Positions 27,138-36,265 of a DNA stretch of 64,000 nucleotides are shown here, piece by piece. Within the stretch, counting starts at the first letter, position 1. Each line of letters begins with the position of its first letter. The notes below the pieces were generated by a model. It was not told where the DNA came from. It did no database searches and worked only from the letters and a program-made list of their open reading frames with translations. The stretch comes from Bacteroidota bacterium (GTDB lineage Bacteria > Bacteroidota > Ignavibacteria > Kryptoniales > JAKASW01), in NCBI GenBank assembly GCA_021789975.1, contig JAJYIT010000006.1, forward strand, positions 1 through 64,000, given 5' to 3'. The position numbers were made by a program, and so were the translations under genes.

Positions 27138-27893
27138 ATGGCAAAGAAGAAGAAAGATGAGAGAGCAGTGACGGCGGCGCCCGGCGAGTACGGAGCACCG
27201 CTGTTGAAGAGGCTCGCGAAGAAGTACACGGGAGTTGGATTGGCCATTGCGGTGGCGCTTCATTTTGCAGGCGTCGGAGCTTACTGGGGGTCGGTTTATC
27301 TTAACCGGAACGATGAGAGCAACGCTCCGGTTGTGATGCTGAAATACAGCGAACTGGGCCCTCCTCCGTCAATTACCAATCAGCAGGCACTTCCGCAAAT
27401 CGCGGTCTCGACTCCGATGGCAAAACCGAACGTCGGTGTCCCTGTTCCGGTTCCTGATGCGCAGGTATCTCCCGAGCAGACTATCGCTACCCAGCAGGAG
27501 CTGAGTAAGATCGCCGGTCCTGTTACTCAAGGTAACGGTGGCGGTGATTCAGTCGGGGTCGCTATGGGGAATTTCAAAGTACCCGCTGAGGACCAACCAC
27601 CTCCGGATTTTGTCCCGGTCGAAAAGGAACCTCAAATAATTAAGCAGGTTGTTCCGAAATATCCTGAGCTTGCTCAGAGAGCCGGGATTGAAGGAAGAGT
27701 CTGGGTGAAGATCTGGGTCGACAAAGATGGCAAGCCTCATAAGGCGATTGTCATGAAAAGCGACGCGCAGATATTTGACCAGCCTGCGGTCGATGCAGCT
27801 ATGCAGTATCGATTCACTCCTGCGATTATGAACAAGGGTCCCGTTGCTGTGTGGGTTGTTATCCCGTTCACGTTCAAACTCACAAAGCAATAG
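27138..27893 (+). CDS. TonB-family energy transducer
   Basis: 251 residues: basic N-terminus, one membrane segment (GVGLAIAVALHFAGVGAYWGSVY, around residue 34-56), a Pro/Val-rich linker (about 60-165) and the TonB C-terminal domain (about 170-250; QVVPKYPELAQRAGIEGRVWVKIWV, FDQPAVDAAMQYRFTPA). It spans the periplasm and opens outer-membrane receptors such as the one at 56517-59507. AGGAGG precedes the start. Fourth gene of the motor operon. Confidence 0.92.
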   Translation: MAKKKKDERAVTAAPGEYGAPLLKRLAKKYTGVGLAIAVALHFAGVGAYWGSVYLNRNDESNAPVVMLKYSELGPPPSITNQQALPQIAVSTPMAKPNVGVPVPVPDAQVSPEQTIATQQELSKIAGPVTQGNGGGDSVGVAMGNFKVPAEDQPPPDFVPVEKEPQIIKQVVPKYPELAQRAGIEGRVWVKIWVDKDGKPHKAIVMKSDAQIFDQPAVDAAMQYRFTPAIMNKGPVAVWVVIPFTFKLTKQ

Positions 27894-27905
27894 CCTGCCG
27901 CGATC

Positions 27906-28112
27906 GTGGACGCCGGCAAGGTACTCACGTATCTGTCATATTTAGTGTCCGCCGTCTTTTTTCTCGGCGGACTTTTTGTTATTTTTGGAATGTTTCTGCC
28001 ATCTTACGTCCCAACGCAGTTCAGAATTATGTTCGGTATCGTTCTGATGCTCTGGGGGATTTACAGGAGCGTGATCACTTACACGAAATCAAGGCAGCTT
28101 GACAATGAGTAA
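27906..28112 (+). CDS. Small two-span membrane protein
   Basis: 68 residues with two membrane helices (YLVSAVFFLGGLFVIFGMFL and FGIVLMLWGIYRSVITY) and a charged tail. GTG start 12 bp after the TonB-gene stop; its last 8 bp overlap the PstS-like gene. The place between TonB and PstS is known from Bacteroidota motor operons, where the function is not known. Confidence 0.72.
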   Translation: MDAGKVLTYLSYLVSAVFFLGGLFVIFGMFLPSYVPTQFRIMFGIVLMLWGIYRSVITYTKSRQLDNE

Positions 28113-29064
28113 AGGTATCGCCGTCATCGCGTTGGGACTTGCCTTGATTTCGTCTTCTTGCAGCCCCAGGAAGCGTGCACCCGCACCTTCGCCAACCGCC
28201 GGTAATCTGACGGTTTATTGTGCAGAGTCGGTTTCGATGGTTGTCACGAAACTTGCAGGTCAGTTCATGCTCCTTTACAATAAGGCTCACATAAAAGTTG
28301 TTCCGGTGCCGACCCGCGTAGCGATGGAAAAGCTTTTCAATGGTGAGACGACTCTTGGTGTTGCATCGCTTCCATTCGATAAGGATGAAGTGGCTGCGAT
28401 GAAGAAGTATAAGATAAGGGTCGATTCGCTTCGAGTCGCGCTGGACGGAGTGGTCGTCATCGTCAATGCGAAGAATCCTATTTCGAAATTGACCACCGCT
28501 CAGCTCCGCAATATATTCGCGGGGAAATTCAATTCGTGGCATCAACTCGAGAGGAACTTCTACGGAAAGATAATCCCGGCGCTGGAGAGCCCGAACTCGG
28601 GAACACTAGAATTTTTCAAGAACCGGGTGCTTGGGAACCAGAACTTCGGTGAAGCTTATCCGTGTACCACTATGGCAAGCGTATATTCCTTTGTGGCACA
28701 GAACGAAAACAGTATCGGGTTGGTGAGTACGGACTGGTTTGCTAACGGGAAGGATTCTCTGTCCGCCGGTGTCGTTCCGCCGAAGGATATTCAAATAGCA
28801 GAGGTGGACTCGAACAATATTAGATACATCGATCCGAACACTTTTGGGAGTTTCTACTACCCGTACCAAGCACATATAGGGCGTCATTATTATCCTCTTA
28901 CAAGACCCATTTATTTCATGACCCGAGATTTTAACCTCGGTTTGGGGGCAGGCTTCCTTAGTTACGTCGCAAGCGTTCCAGGGCAGCAAACCATTGTCAA
29001 CAACGGGCTGGTCCCCGCCACTATGCCAATTCGCTATGTTCAATTAAACGATCAACCGCTATGA
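28105..29064 (+). CDS. PstS-like phosphate-binding lipoprotein
   Basis: 319-residue periplasmic binding protein. A signal sequence ending in ISSSC suggests a lipid anchor, though the lipobox is loose. The ligand-binding folds include GVASLPFDKDEV, the hinge VVVIVNAKNPISKLTTAQLRNIF and SPNSGTLEFFKN, typical of PstS-type phosphate-binding proteins. No ABC permease or ATPase lies near. It is inside the ExbB/D-TonB operon and translationally coupled to the TPR gene (ATGA overlap at 29061). An ATG at 28105 is preferred over the TTG at 28099. Confidence 0.85.
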   Translation: MSKGIAVIALGLALISSSCSPRKRAPAPSPTAGNLTVYCAESVSMVVTKLAGQFMLLYNKAHIKVVPVPTRVAMEKLFNGETTLGVASLPFDKDEVAAMKKYKIRVDSLRVALDGVVVIVNAKNPISKLTTAQLRNIFAGKFNSWHQLERNFYGKIIPALESPNSGTLEFFKNRVLGNQNFGEAYPCTTMASVYSFVAQNENSIGLVSTDWFANGKDSLSAGVVPPKDIQIAEVDSNNIRYIDPNTFGSFYYPYQAHIGRHYYPLTRPIYFMTRDFNLGLGAGFLSYVASVPGQQTIVNNGLVPATMPIRYVQLNDQPL

Positions 29065-30764
29065 AGAAAAATCTTATCTTCGCTACCATCCTCCTTCTTT
29101 TCTCAATTTCTTTAACCGCCCATGCTCAGAATCAGTTGTCCATGGGCATGGCTCTTCTTGGCAAGAAAGATTGTGCCGGGTCACTGCCGTATCTGTTGCG
29201 CGCCTTCAAGGAAGACCCAAAATCAGAGAAAGTCAACCTGGCTCTTGGCGATGCGTACCGTTGCGTCGGGAATCTAGATTCCGCTGCATTCTTCTACCAA
29301 AGGACAGTTAATATTGAGAAGGAGACAGCACCGGCCTACTATGGACTCGGAGTAATCAGCGTGAAGCAGAAGAAATACGCCGATGCGATAGACGACTTTA
29401 ATCTGGCGATCAATTACGACTCCAAGAGCATAAAATACGTCCTTGCACTCGGCGATGCTTATCTGCATACGGACTCGCTGGACAATGCGAATCAAGCTTT
29501 CTATAAAGCGAGGGATATGGATGAAAACAGCGCACAGGCACTCGCGGGGATCGGAGACGTATATGCCAAACAGAATATCTACGACGCAGCGATTACAAAC
29601 TACAAAGATGCCCTTGCATTGGACTCTACGAACATAGAGATTAGGCTTAAACTTGCCAATACCTATATGAAGACCGGGAAGGGCAAGGAAGCATACGATC
29701 AATTTGCAGATGTATCACGAATGGCACCAAACAACTCGGAAGGGCAATACCAGGCTGGTGAACTACTTTACGCGAACAAGCTTTACGACGAAGCCTTGCC
29801 ATTTTTGGAGAAGTACCATAAACTGGTGCCGGACGATTACAAGACGGTTCTTCAAATCGGAGAATCTGCTCTTAATGCCGGTAAGTATGATGTTGCAGTG
29901 AAGTACTACAAGGAATACATAGCCAAATATCCGAACTCCTTGGGCGCGGAGAAACAACTTGCGTCTGCCTATTATTTTGCAAAACAACCTGCTGAGTCGT
30001 ACAATATTTTCAAGACTATTCCACCGGATTCTCTTGACGTCAAAGATCTTGTGAGATTCGGTCTGGCAGCAAACCTCACCGGCGACACTGCCGCCACCGT
30101 AAAAGCCTGGACTCATGCAGTTACTACAGATACATCACTCCATGTAATCGAGAATCAACTGGCCGGGCTGCTGTTTTCGATGAAGAAATACGATCAGGCA
30201 ATTTTCTACTTCAAGAAGTATATAGCGGCCGTTCCAACGGACTATGCAGCGGCTCTGAACATGGGGTTGTGTTATGTTGCCAGTCTAAACTATGCGGATG
30301 CGATTGCAGCGCTCAGGAACGTAACACTGCAGAAACCTGATATGTACCTTGCATGGCGATGGCTTGCACTTGCTTATGCTGCGGCAGACTCGATGCCTCA
30401 GGCCGCGAGTGCATACCAACAGGTGATGAATCTCGGTGAGCGTGATACTACAACCGGCGCGGATCATTCCGGCGATCTCAACGAGGCAAACAGGTACCTG
30501 GGTTATTCCCACATGATGGATGGCATCAAACTTCGAAAGAACAGTCCGGATCAGGCTAAGAATGAGTTTAATGATTCATTTCAATATCTTATGAAGGCTC
30601 TCAAGTACGATAAGAATGATATCAAGACGCATATATTCCTTGCAGAGGACTACGCATTTCTTGGTAAGATCGACCAAGCGTGTAAAGAGATTAAGGTTAT
30701 TCTGAGGACTGACCCGAAAAACAGCCCAATGCTGCAGCTCCAGAAAGCCCTCGGGTGCCAATGA
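29061..30764 (+). CDS. Exported TPR-repeat protein
   Basis: 567 residues: a signal peptide (IFATILLLFSISLTAHAQ) and then about 13-14 tetratricopeptide repeats over almost the whole length (typical units contain A-x-Y-x-L-G and D-x-x-x-A). It is a scaffold in the periplasm or outer membrane. Last gene of the motor operon, overlapping the PstS-like stop by 4 bp. Its partner proteins are unknown. Confidence 0.88.
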   Translation: MKKNLIFATILLLFSISLTAHAQNQLSMGMALLGKKDCAGSLPYLLRAFKEDPKSEKVNLALGDAYRCVGNLDSAAFFYQRTVNIEKETAPAYYGLGVISVKQKKYADAIDDFNLAINYDSKSIKYVLALGDAYLHTDSLDNANQAFYKARDMDENSAQALAGIGDVYAKQNIYDAAITNYKDALALDSTNIEIRLKLANTYMKTGKGKEAYDQFADVSRMAPNNSEGQYQAGELLYANKLYDEALPFLEKYHKLVPDDYKTVLQIGESALNAGKYDVAVKYYKEYIAKYPNSLGAEKQLASAYYFAKQPAESYNIFKTIPPDSLDVKDLVRFGLAANLTGDTAATVKAWTHAVTTDTSLHVIENQLAGLLFSMKKYDQAIFYFKKYIAAVPTDYAAALNMGLCYVASLNYADAIAALRNVTLQKPDMYLAWRWLALAYAAADSMPQAASAYQQVMNLGERDTTTGADHSGDLNEANRYLGYSHMMDGIKLRKNSPDQAKNEFNDSFQYLMKALKYDKNDIKTHIFLAEDYAFLGKIDQACKEIKVILRTDPKNSPMLQLQKALGCQ

Positions 30765-30828
30765 CCCAACCTTCCTATCCTTCTTATGGTGCTGGCTTTC
30801 AATTTTTCGTGATTTTGTCGTGGGCTGG

Positions 30829-30846
30829 TTGCCGGGCATCCGGCAA
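30829..30846 (+). terminator. Hairpin downstream of the TPR gene
   Basis: Perfect 7-bp stem TTGCCGG/CCGGCAA with a GCAT loop, 65 bp after the TPR stop and before the pyrophosphatase gene. T-tract is weak, so termination is only suggested. Confidence 0.4.
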
Positions 30847-30941
30847 GTTGGTCTCCGGCGGGTATGCATTCTCAGATTTCAGTATTGGTACGTAGAATAA
30901 CCTCGTTCGACAATTCACAATTCTAGGAAGGAGAAACAACT

Positions 30942-33068
30942 GTGGAACTGGCACTGATACTCACAATTAGCGTGCTTTCACTCTTGTTCGCGGTGTACCT
31001 CGCTGTTCAAGTTCTAAAACAGGATCGTGGAACGCCGGAAATGCGGAAGATTGGCGATGCTATTCAAAAAGGCGCTGAGGCTTTTTTAAGGAGGCAATAC
31101 TCAACCATTTCTATCCTTAGCGTGCTTCTCGCAGCCATAATCTTTCTGCTATATGCTTTCGTGCGCAAGCCGATGCCTACCGATCCGGTTGGTCCAACAC
31201 AGCTTGCGGCTTATACCGCTCTATCATTCATCTTTGGTGCGCTTTGCTCGGGTGTTGCTGGTTATATCGGAATGTTCGTGTCCGTTAGAGCGAACTCTCG
31301 AACTGCAAACGCCTCGCTGACGTCTCTAAACGGTGCGCTACAGACATCGATTCGCGGTGGAGCGGTGTCAGGTTTGTTTGTGGTTGCGATGAGTCTACTC
31401 GGAGTCGGCGGCCTATTCGGAATAACAGAAGCATTCGGACTGCCCATCGTAAAGATTCCATATATGATTGTTGGATTCGGATTTGGTGCGTCCTTCGTTG
31501 CGTTGTTTGCACAGCTTGGTGGCGGAATTTACACCAAGGCCGCTGACGTGGGAGCCGACCTTGTCGGCAAGGTAGAAGCGGGAATACCTGAAGATGATCC
31601 GCGAAATCCTGCAGTGATTGCAGACTTAGTTGGAGATAATGTCGGTGACTGCGCGGGTCGTGGCGCTGATCTTTTCGAATCCACTGCGGCGGAGAACATA
31701 GGTGCGATGATTCTAGGCGTCGCTTTGTTTCCCTACTTCGGAGTCCAGGGAATCATGTTTCCCCTTGTGGTTCGCGCATTCGGCCTGATCGCCTCGATCG
31801 TCGGAGTGATGGTCGTCCGCACCCGCGAAGACGTTGATCCTATGAAGGCTCTTAATAGGGGTTACTTTATTACCTCCTTGCTCGTTGTGGTAGGGTTCTT
31901 TATTGGCACAAAATGGTTGCTTGGAAGCGACAAGGTTCCTGACGCATGGGTAAACTTCTTCTTTGCCGGCGTCGTCGGAATAGTAGCGAGTATTGCCTTT
32001 GTGTACATCACGCAGTACTACACGGAGTATAAGTACAGACCTGTCAAATCAATAGCAGAAGCGTCTCAGACCGGTCCGGCCACTAATATCATCACCGGAT
32101 TCGCTGTGGGCCTCGAGTCAACTTACTTGCCGACAATTGTTATTGGAATCGCAATAGTCGCTTCCTATTATTTAGGAATTACCACAGGGATTCCAAATGC
32201 TGGACTTTTCGGAACTGCAGTAGCAACTATGGGAATGCTGGGTCCGGCGGCGTATGTGCTCGCCATGGACACTTTTGGGCCCATCACAGATAATGCCGGC
32301 GGAATTGTCGAGATGAGTGGTCAGCCCGAGAACGTCAGGAAGAAAACTGATCGACTCGACGCAATCGGAAATACGACGAAGGCTCTGACCAAGGGTTATG
32401 CGATCGGCTCAGCTGCACTCGCCGCTTTTCTTCTATTCTCAGCATACATCGATGATGTCAATGTTCTTTTGAAAGAGAAAGGAATGGCTCCGATGTTGTC
32501 GGTCAACCTGGCAAATCCACAGGTATTTGTCGGAGCGCTCTTTGGTGCGGCCCTCGTCTTTCTATTCAGTGCTCTCGCTATCAAGGCGGTCGGGAGGGCT
32601 GCGTACTTTGTAATCAACGACGTGCGTGCTCAATTCAAAGAGAAACCCGGGATTCTGAAAGGGACGGATGAGCCTGATTATGGCAGGACAGTGGACATAG
32701 TGACACGAGGTGCTTTGAAAAACATGATTGGGCCGGGCCTTCTTGTTGTATGCACGCCGATAGCGGTCGGGATTATCTTCCGTTGGCTCAACATAGGTGC
32801 TGAAACTGTCGCTGCATTTTTGATGGTCGGAACCATCGCCGGCATTTTGATGGCAAACTTTCTTAACAACGGCGGCGGCGCGTGGGACAACGCCAAGAAG
32901 TTCATTGAAACGGGGATGTATGGTGGCAAAGGAAGTGAAGCCCACAAGGCGGGAGTCGTTGGAGACACCGTTGGCGATCCTTTCAAGGATACAGCAGGTC
33001 CGTCACTTCACGTGCTGATAAAACTCCTGGCGACCATAACGCTGGTTCTCGCTCCGCTTTTCGTGTAG
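30942..33068 (+). CDS. hppA: Membrane-bound proton-pumping pyrophosphatase, K+-independent type
   Basis: 708-residue integral membrane protein with about 16 membrane segments. Substrate-site motifs are GGGIYTKAADVGADLVGKVE and IPEDDPRNPAVIADLVGDNVGDCAGRGADLFES. The segment IGNTTKALTKGYAIGSAALAAF has Lys where K+-dependent enzymes have Ala (GNTTAA), so it should be the K+-independent, proton-pumping class. The enzyme couples pyrophosphate hydrolysis to proton export and thereby supports the proton gradient used by the ExbB/D motor upstream. GTG start at 30942; a terminator follows. Confidence 0.95.
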   Translation: MELALILTISVLSLLFAVYLAVQVLKQDRGTPEMRKIGDAIQKGAEAFLRRQYSTISILSVLLAAIIFLLYAFVRKPMPTDPVGPTQLAAYTALSFIFGALCSGVAGYIGMFVSVRANSRTANASLTSLNGALQTSIRGGAVSGLFVVAMSLLGVGGLFGITEAFGLPIVKIPYMIVGFGFGASFVALFAQLGGGIYTKAADVGADLVGKVEAGIPEDDPRNPAVIADLVGDNVGDCAGRGADLFESTAAENIGAMILGVALFPYFGVQGIMFPLVVRAFGLIASIVGVMVVRTREDVDPMKALNRGYFITSLLVVVGFFIGTKWLLGSDKVPDAWVNFFFAGVVGIVASIAFVYITQYYTEYKYRPVKSIAEASQTGPATNIITGFAVGLESTYLPTIVIGIAIVASYYLGITTGIPNAGLFGTAVATMGMLGPAAYVLAMDTFGPITDNAGGIVEMSGQPENVRKKTDRLDAIGNTTKALTKGYAIGSAALAAFLLFSAYIDDVNVLLKEKGMAPMLSVNLANPQVFVGALFGAALVFLFSALAIKAVGRAAYFVINDVRAQFKEKPGILKGTDEPDYGRTVDIVTRGALKNMIGPGLLVVCTPIAVGIIFRWLNIGAETVAAFLMVGTIAGILMANFLNNGGGAWDNAKKFIETGMYGGKGSEAHKAGVVGDTVGDPFKDTAGPSLHVLIKLLATITLVLAPLFV

Positions 33069-33091
33069 ACCACAACCGAAATTTTGTCTGT

Positions 33092-33130
33092 AAAAGAGGG
33101 CATGGAAGAAATCCCTGCCCTCTTTTTATT
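33092..33130. terminator. Bidirectional rho-independent terminator after hppA
   Basis: Stem AAAAGAGGGC/GCCCTCTTTT with a 15-nt loop and trailing TTATT on the plus strand; the A-run before it serves the minus strand, where the M28 peptidase gene ends at 33148. Confidence 0.85.
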
Positions 33131-33147
33131 CGACCGTTCATCCGCCT

Positions 33148-34740
33148 TCATTCAGACTTGTGCGTTGACTCCTTACGTGGAAACCTCTCATTCATCATCG
33201 CTGCTCTGTAGGCGAACGCCGCAAGTATTGTAGCTCCCTGCTTTAGATCCTCTTCGGGAACTCTCTCGTAGACATCCATGATTGAATGATGAGTTATTGA
33301 TCCGTAGTCAAGCCAGTCCTGTATAAACTGGAACGCCGGTAGGTCAACCATATCAAATGAAAGATGGTCGGTCCCGCCTGTGTTCGATGATGAAATGGTC
33401 GAGGCTCCCATTGCTGCGAATGGCTCCAGCCATTTTCGGAAAATGGGTCTTGCTTCTTCGTTTCCCTGAAGATAAATACCTCGAAATTTTCCAGCTCCGT
33501 TGTCCTCATTGAAATAGACCGAGAATGTTTCCGCTTCCGGCTTGAGCGTGGGTTTCCCGGACGATGATATCCAACTTCCTTCGCGGTGCCCGAAATGCCT
33601 TTCGACATACGCACGCGATCCCAGAAGGCCCTCTTCTTCACCGTCCCAAAGTGCAACCCTGATGGTGCGGCGGGAGTGAAGACCGAGTGCCTTCAGTATC
33701 CTTACCGCTTCCAAACAGGCAGTCACCCCTGTCCCATCATCTGTCGCTCCGGTTCCGCCGTGCCATGAATCGAGGTGTGCCCCGATCATCACTACCTCAT
33801 CTTTGAGGTCAGTGCCGGGGATCTCGCCAATGACATTCCATCCTGAATCCGGCGGTGTGAATTCCGCAGTCAGTTCCATTCGAAGTTGTGGATCCATGCC
33901 TGCTTGAACGAGCGCGAGGATCCTGTTGTACTGTTCTGCTGATACCGAAATCTGCGGAAGGAAAGCAGGCGCTGTGGCGTCCCAGGGCCCTTTCCAATAC
34001 ACAAATGGAGTATCCACATCTATCGGGACGGAAGCCCCTGAGACGAATACGTTACCATACTCGCCGTGGGATGCATGGAGAATTGCAAGTGCTCCTTCTT
34101 CAAAACAAAACTCCAATTTTGCAGAATCAAGCCGGATCCGAGCTATAGCCTCCGGGTTGAAATGATATTCGATAGGAGAAGGCGCCGGGGCATTTGATAG
34201 TTTCAGAAGTGTGGAATCTGGAAGCCGGGTTGCAAGGGGGGTGAATCTCGCAGGCATCTTCCGCGGCTCGCTGAAGAGCACGAACTTTCCTTTCAACTTT
34301 CCCGCGTAGGCGCCTAGGTCCTGGATGCTGTCAACGTTGAGATAGATGATACCAGATGTCTTAACACCTCTCAGGCTGGGGGACCACGCTTCCGGGTAGG
34401 AGTCGAGCGGAAAGTTTTGCGGCTCAATCAACTCGGCGCTGTAGGTCTTCAACTCCCAGCCTTGCCCCAAGGGCCCCCATCCTTCGACGTGAACATTCTC
34501 CATCCCGAGAGAATCCATCTTGAGCATTGCCCACCTGACAGCCCTATTGTATCCGGCCGAACCGATAAGTCTCGGCCCAATGACGTTGGAGAGATAGCTC
34601 AATGTCTCCATGGCTTGTGACTGGTTCATTCCCTCGTAGATGATCTTCGCGACTGCCGTATCATAGCCCTGGGAATAGGCGGTCACCGAACATATCGTGA
34701 AGAGAGAAAGCCCGATTGAATAGACGAATAATCTTTTCAT
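33148..34740 (-). CDS. Exported M28-family metallopeptidase (carboxypeptidase Q-like)
   Basis: 530 residues with a signal peptide (LFVYSIGLSLFTICSVTAYSQ), a protease-associated-domain region (about 150-290) and an M28 zinc-peptidase core. Visible metal-ligand motifs are IGAHLDSWHGGTGATDDGTG (His, Asp), LWDGEEEGLLGSRA (Glu-Glu) and STGGTDHLSFD with a later SITHHSIMDVYE (His). The pattern fits the two-zinc aminopeptidase/carboxypeptidase Q group that trims peptides outside the cytoplasm. ATG at 34740 is chosen to place the signal peptide first; the frame is open 18 codons further. Divergent from the DUF4097 gene. Confidence 0.9.
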   Translation of the reverse strand: MKRLFVYSIGLSLFTICSVTAYSQGYDTAVAKIIYEGMNQSQAMETLSYLSNVIGPRLIGSAGYNRAVRWAMLKMDSLGMENVHVEGWGPLGQGWELKTYSAELIEPQNFPLDSYPEAWSPSLRGVKTSGIIYLNVDSIQDLGAYAGKLKGKFVLFSEPRKMPARFTPLATRLPDSTLLKLSNAPAPSPIEYHFNPEAIARIRLDSAKLEFCFEEGALAILHASHGEYGNVFVSGASVPIDVDTPFVYWKGPWDATAPAFLPQISVSAEQYNRILALVQAGMDPQLRMELTAEFTPPDSGWNVIGEIPGTDLKDEVVMIGAHLDSWHGGTGATDDGTGVTACLEAVRILKALGLHSRRTIRVALWDGEEEGLLGSRAYVERHFGHREGSWISSSGKPTLKPEAETFSVYFNEDNGAGKFRGIYLQGNEEARPIFRKWLEPFAAMGASTISSSNTGGTDHLSFDMVDLPAFQFIQDWLDYGSITHHSIMDVYERVPEEDLKQGATILAAFAYRAAMMNERFPRKESTHKSE

Positions 34741-34835
34741 TTTTCCCTTCGTTGTTTTGTTTGGAGATGCACGACTCTTCAATTGAGTAAGCAAAATTTG
34801 CCACTCGTCAGCTCAAATGGCAATAGGGACGTGGG

Positions 34836-34910
34836 TACCTACGGCATATTCATCAAACTACTGCCGTGCCTTCCGTTATTGAAACCTTTATCATTCTACC
34901 GCCGTAGGTA
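34836..34910. promoter_or_regulatory. Interrupted 10-bp palindrome TACCTACGGC...GCCGTAGGTA in a divergent region
   Basis: A perfect inverted repeat of 10 bp (34836-34845 and 34901-34910) separated by 55 bp, in the 213-bp divergent region between the M28 peptidase and DUF4097 genes. The half-site spacing centre to centre is about 65 bp (six helical turns), which would suit a looping operator or two divergent half-sites. Also present is a related word ACTGCCGTGCC between them. Function is inferred only from position. Confidence 0.45.
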
Positions 34911-34953
34911 AATGTGTTAATTTCTTGAAAAACTAAAGGACAGGGAGGACAGT

Positions 34954-35745
34954 ATGATACGATATTTCTTCAGTTTAACCCTGTGTGCGCTTCTCTTTGT
35001 ATCAAGCGCATTCGCGGAGAAGTTTTCCAGGACCGAGACAAAATATTTCAACATCGCTGCAGATGGAAAGATCTCAGTGGAAAATGTCAACGGTTCGATA
35101 AAGGTAGAATCGTGGGGCGGTAACCAGGTCTCGCTCGAAATAACCAAGACGGTGCGCGCAGACGGCAGTGATGAGGCGAAGGAGTATTTCAGCCGCTTGC
35201 GAGTTGAGATCAGATCGGGCTCCGATTTTCTTGAAGTAAAAACCAGATACCCTCACGAGTGGGGAATGGGTTTCTTTGACTGGCTCTTTCATGGCGGGTC
35301 ACATTATCAAAATGTCGAATATGTGCTGAAGGTCCCCAAGACTGTCCACGTGGATCTGGAGTCTACGAATGGGGCATTGAAGGTGGAGGGCGTAACGGCC
35401 AGCGTCGAAGTACACACTACAAACGGCCGAATAGACTTGGAGAATGTCGGAGGGATCGTTGAAGGGTCAACTACAAATGGCGGAATCGTCGCACGGTTAG
35501 AGAAAGGCGACAGTTTTCAGGGTCTGAAGCTTAGCACGACCAACGGCGGGATAACGGTGTATTGCCCGGGCGATATCAACGCTGACGTAGAGGCATCAAC
35601 CACGAATGGCGGCATCCACTCGGATTTTCCGATTACAGTCGAAGGCGATTTCGGCGGCCGGCATCTTGAAGGAAAGATCAATGACGGCGGCAGTGACCTG
35701 CATCTTCATACGACAAACGGTGGAATCAGCATCTACAAAGAGTAA
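34954..35745 (+). CDS. DUF4097-family exported beta-repeat protein
   Basis: 263 residues, signal peptide (FFSLTLCALLFVSSAFA), then a right-handed beta-helix-like repeat with recurring TTNGGI/TTNGRI units (at least five from residue 130 on) as in DUF4097 proteins. Function unknown; members are often exported or membrane-anchored. AGGGAGG precedes the start. It stands alone and is divergent from the M28 peptidase. Confidence 0.85.
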   Translation: MIRYFFSLTLCALLFVSSAFAEKFSRTETKYFNIAADGKISVENVNGSIKVESWGGNQVSLEITKTVRADGSDEAKEYFSRLRVEIRSGSDFLEVKTRYPHEWGMGFFDWLFHGGSHYQNVEYVLKVPKTVHVDLESTNGALKVEGVTASVEVHTTNGRIDLENVGGIVEGSTTNGGIVARLEKGDSFQGLKLSTTNGGITVYCPGDINADVEASTTNGGIHSDFPITVEGDFGGRHLEGKINDGGSDLHLHTTNGGISIYKE

Positions 35746-36265
35746 CCAGCCCACTCTACTTTTCATTCAGAATTTCATCGAAGGCTCCGACTTATTTTTC
35801 CCATTTGGCAGTCGGGGCCAAGATGACCGCATTCGCTTTTTAGCTGCAGCCTCACGTCATGGATCGGTTTCTTAAATTTGATCGCTGGAATGGGTCTCAA
35901 CATGTGGTCTTGGAGGCTAACGATCTCCAGGACCGTTGCTTTCGCTCTTGAACCGGCCTTTCGCATATTGTAATGATCTGGGTCTGACGCGTTGTGAGCT
36001 ATCGCTGCCTGGATCTGGTTTCTCTCTAGTCGTATACAATGAAACCTTATGAAAAGATCTTCTGCATTGTCTCGATAAATATCCTGAGGCTTCATGTGAG
36101 CGACGGACTGTCGAGGTGTACGAATATTTTGGCCGGTAATGTTTGCAATCACCTCCGTGATTTTCTTCTCATCAGCACCGGCTTTCAAGTCGTTGACTGG
36201 GACTTTTCATCCAATCTGAAGCTTCAATTGTTTTTTCGCTCCTGCATCGGTATTTTTCAACGCTT
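35746..36265. other. 520-bp stretch, possible minus-strand frame not supported
   Basis: A minus-strand frame of 137 codons (35775-36188) exists but has an odd mix of His, Arg and Asn, no family and no ribosome-binding site, so it is not called a gene. A different plus-strand frame overlaps it. No hairpin or repeat stands out. Confidence 0.35.

Noticed and set aside
35775-36188. Minus-strand 137-codon frame
   Set aside because: Unusual composition, no ribosome-binding site, no recognised family, and an overlapping plus-strand frame of similar quality.
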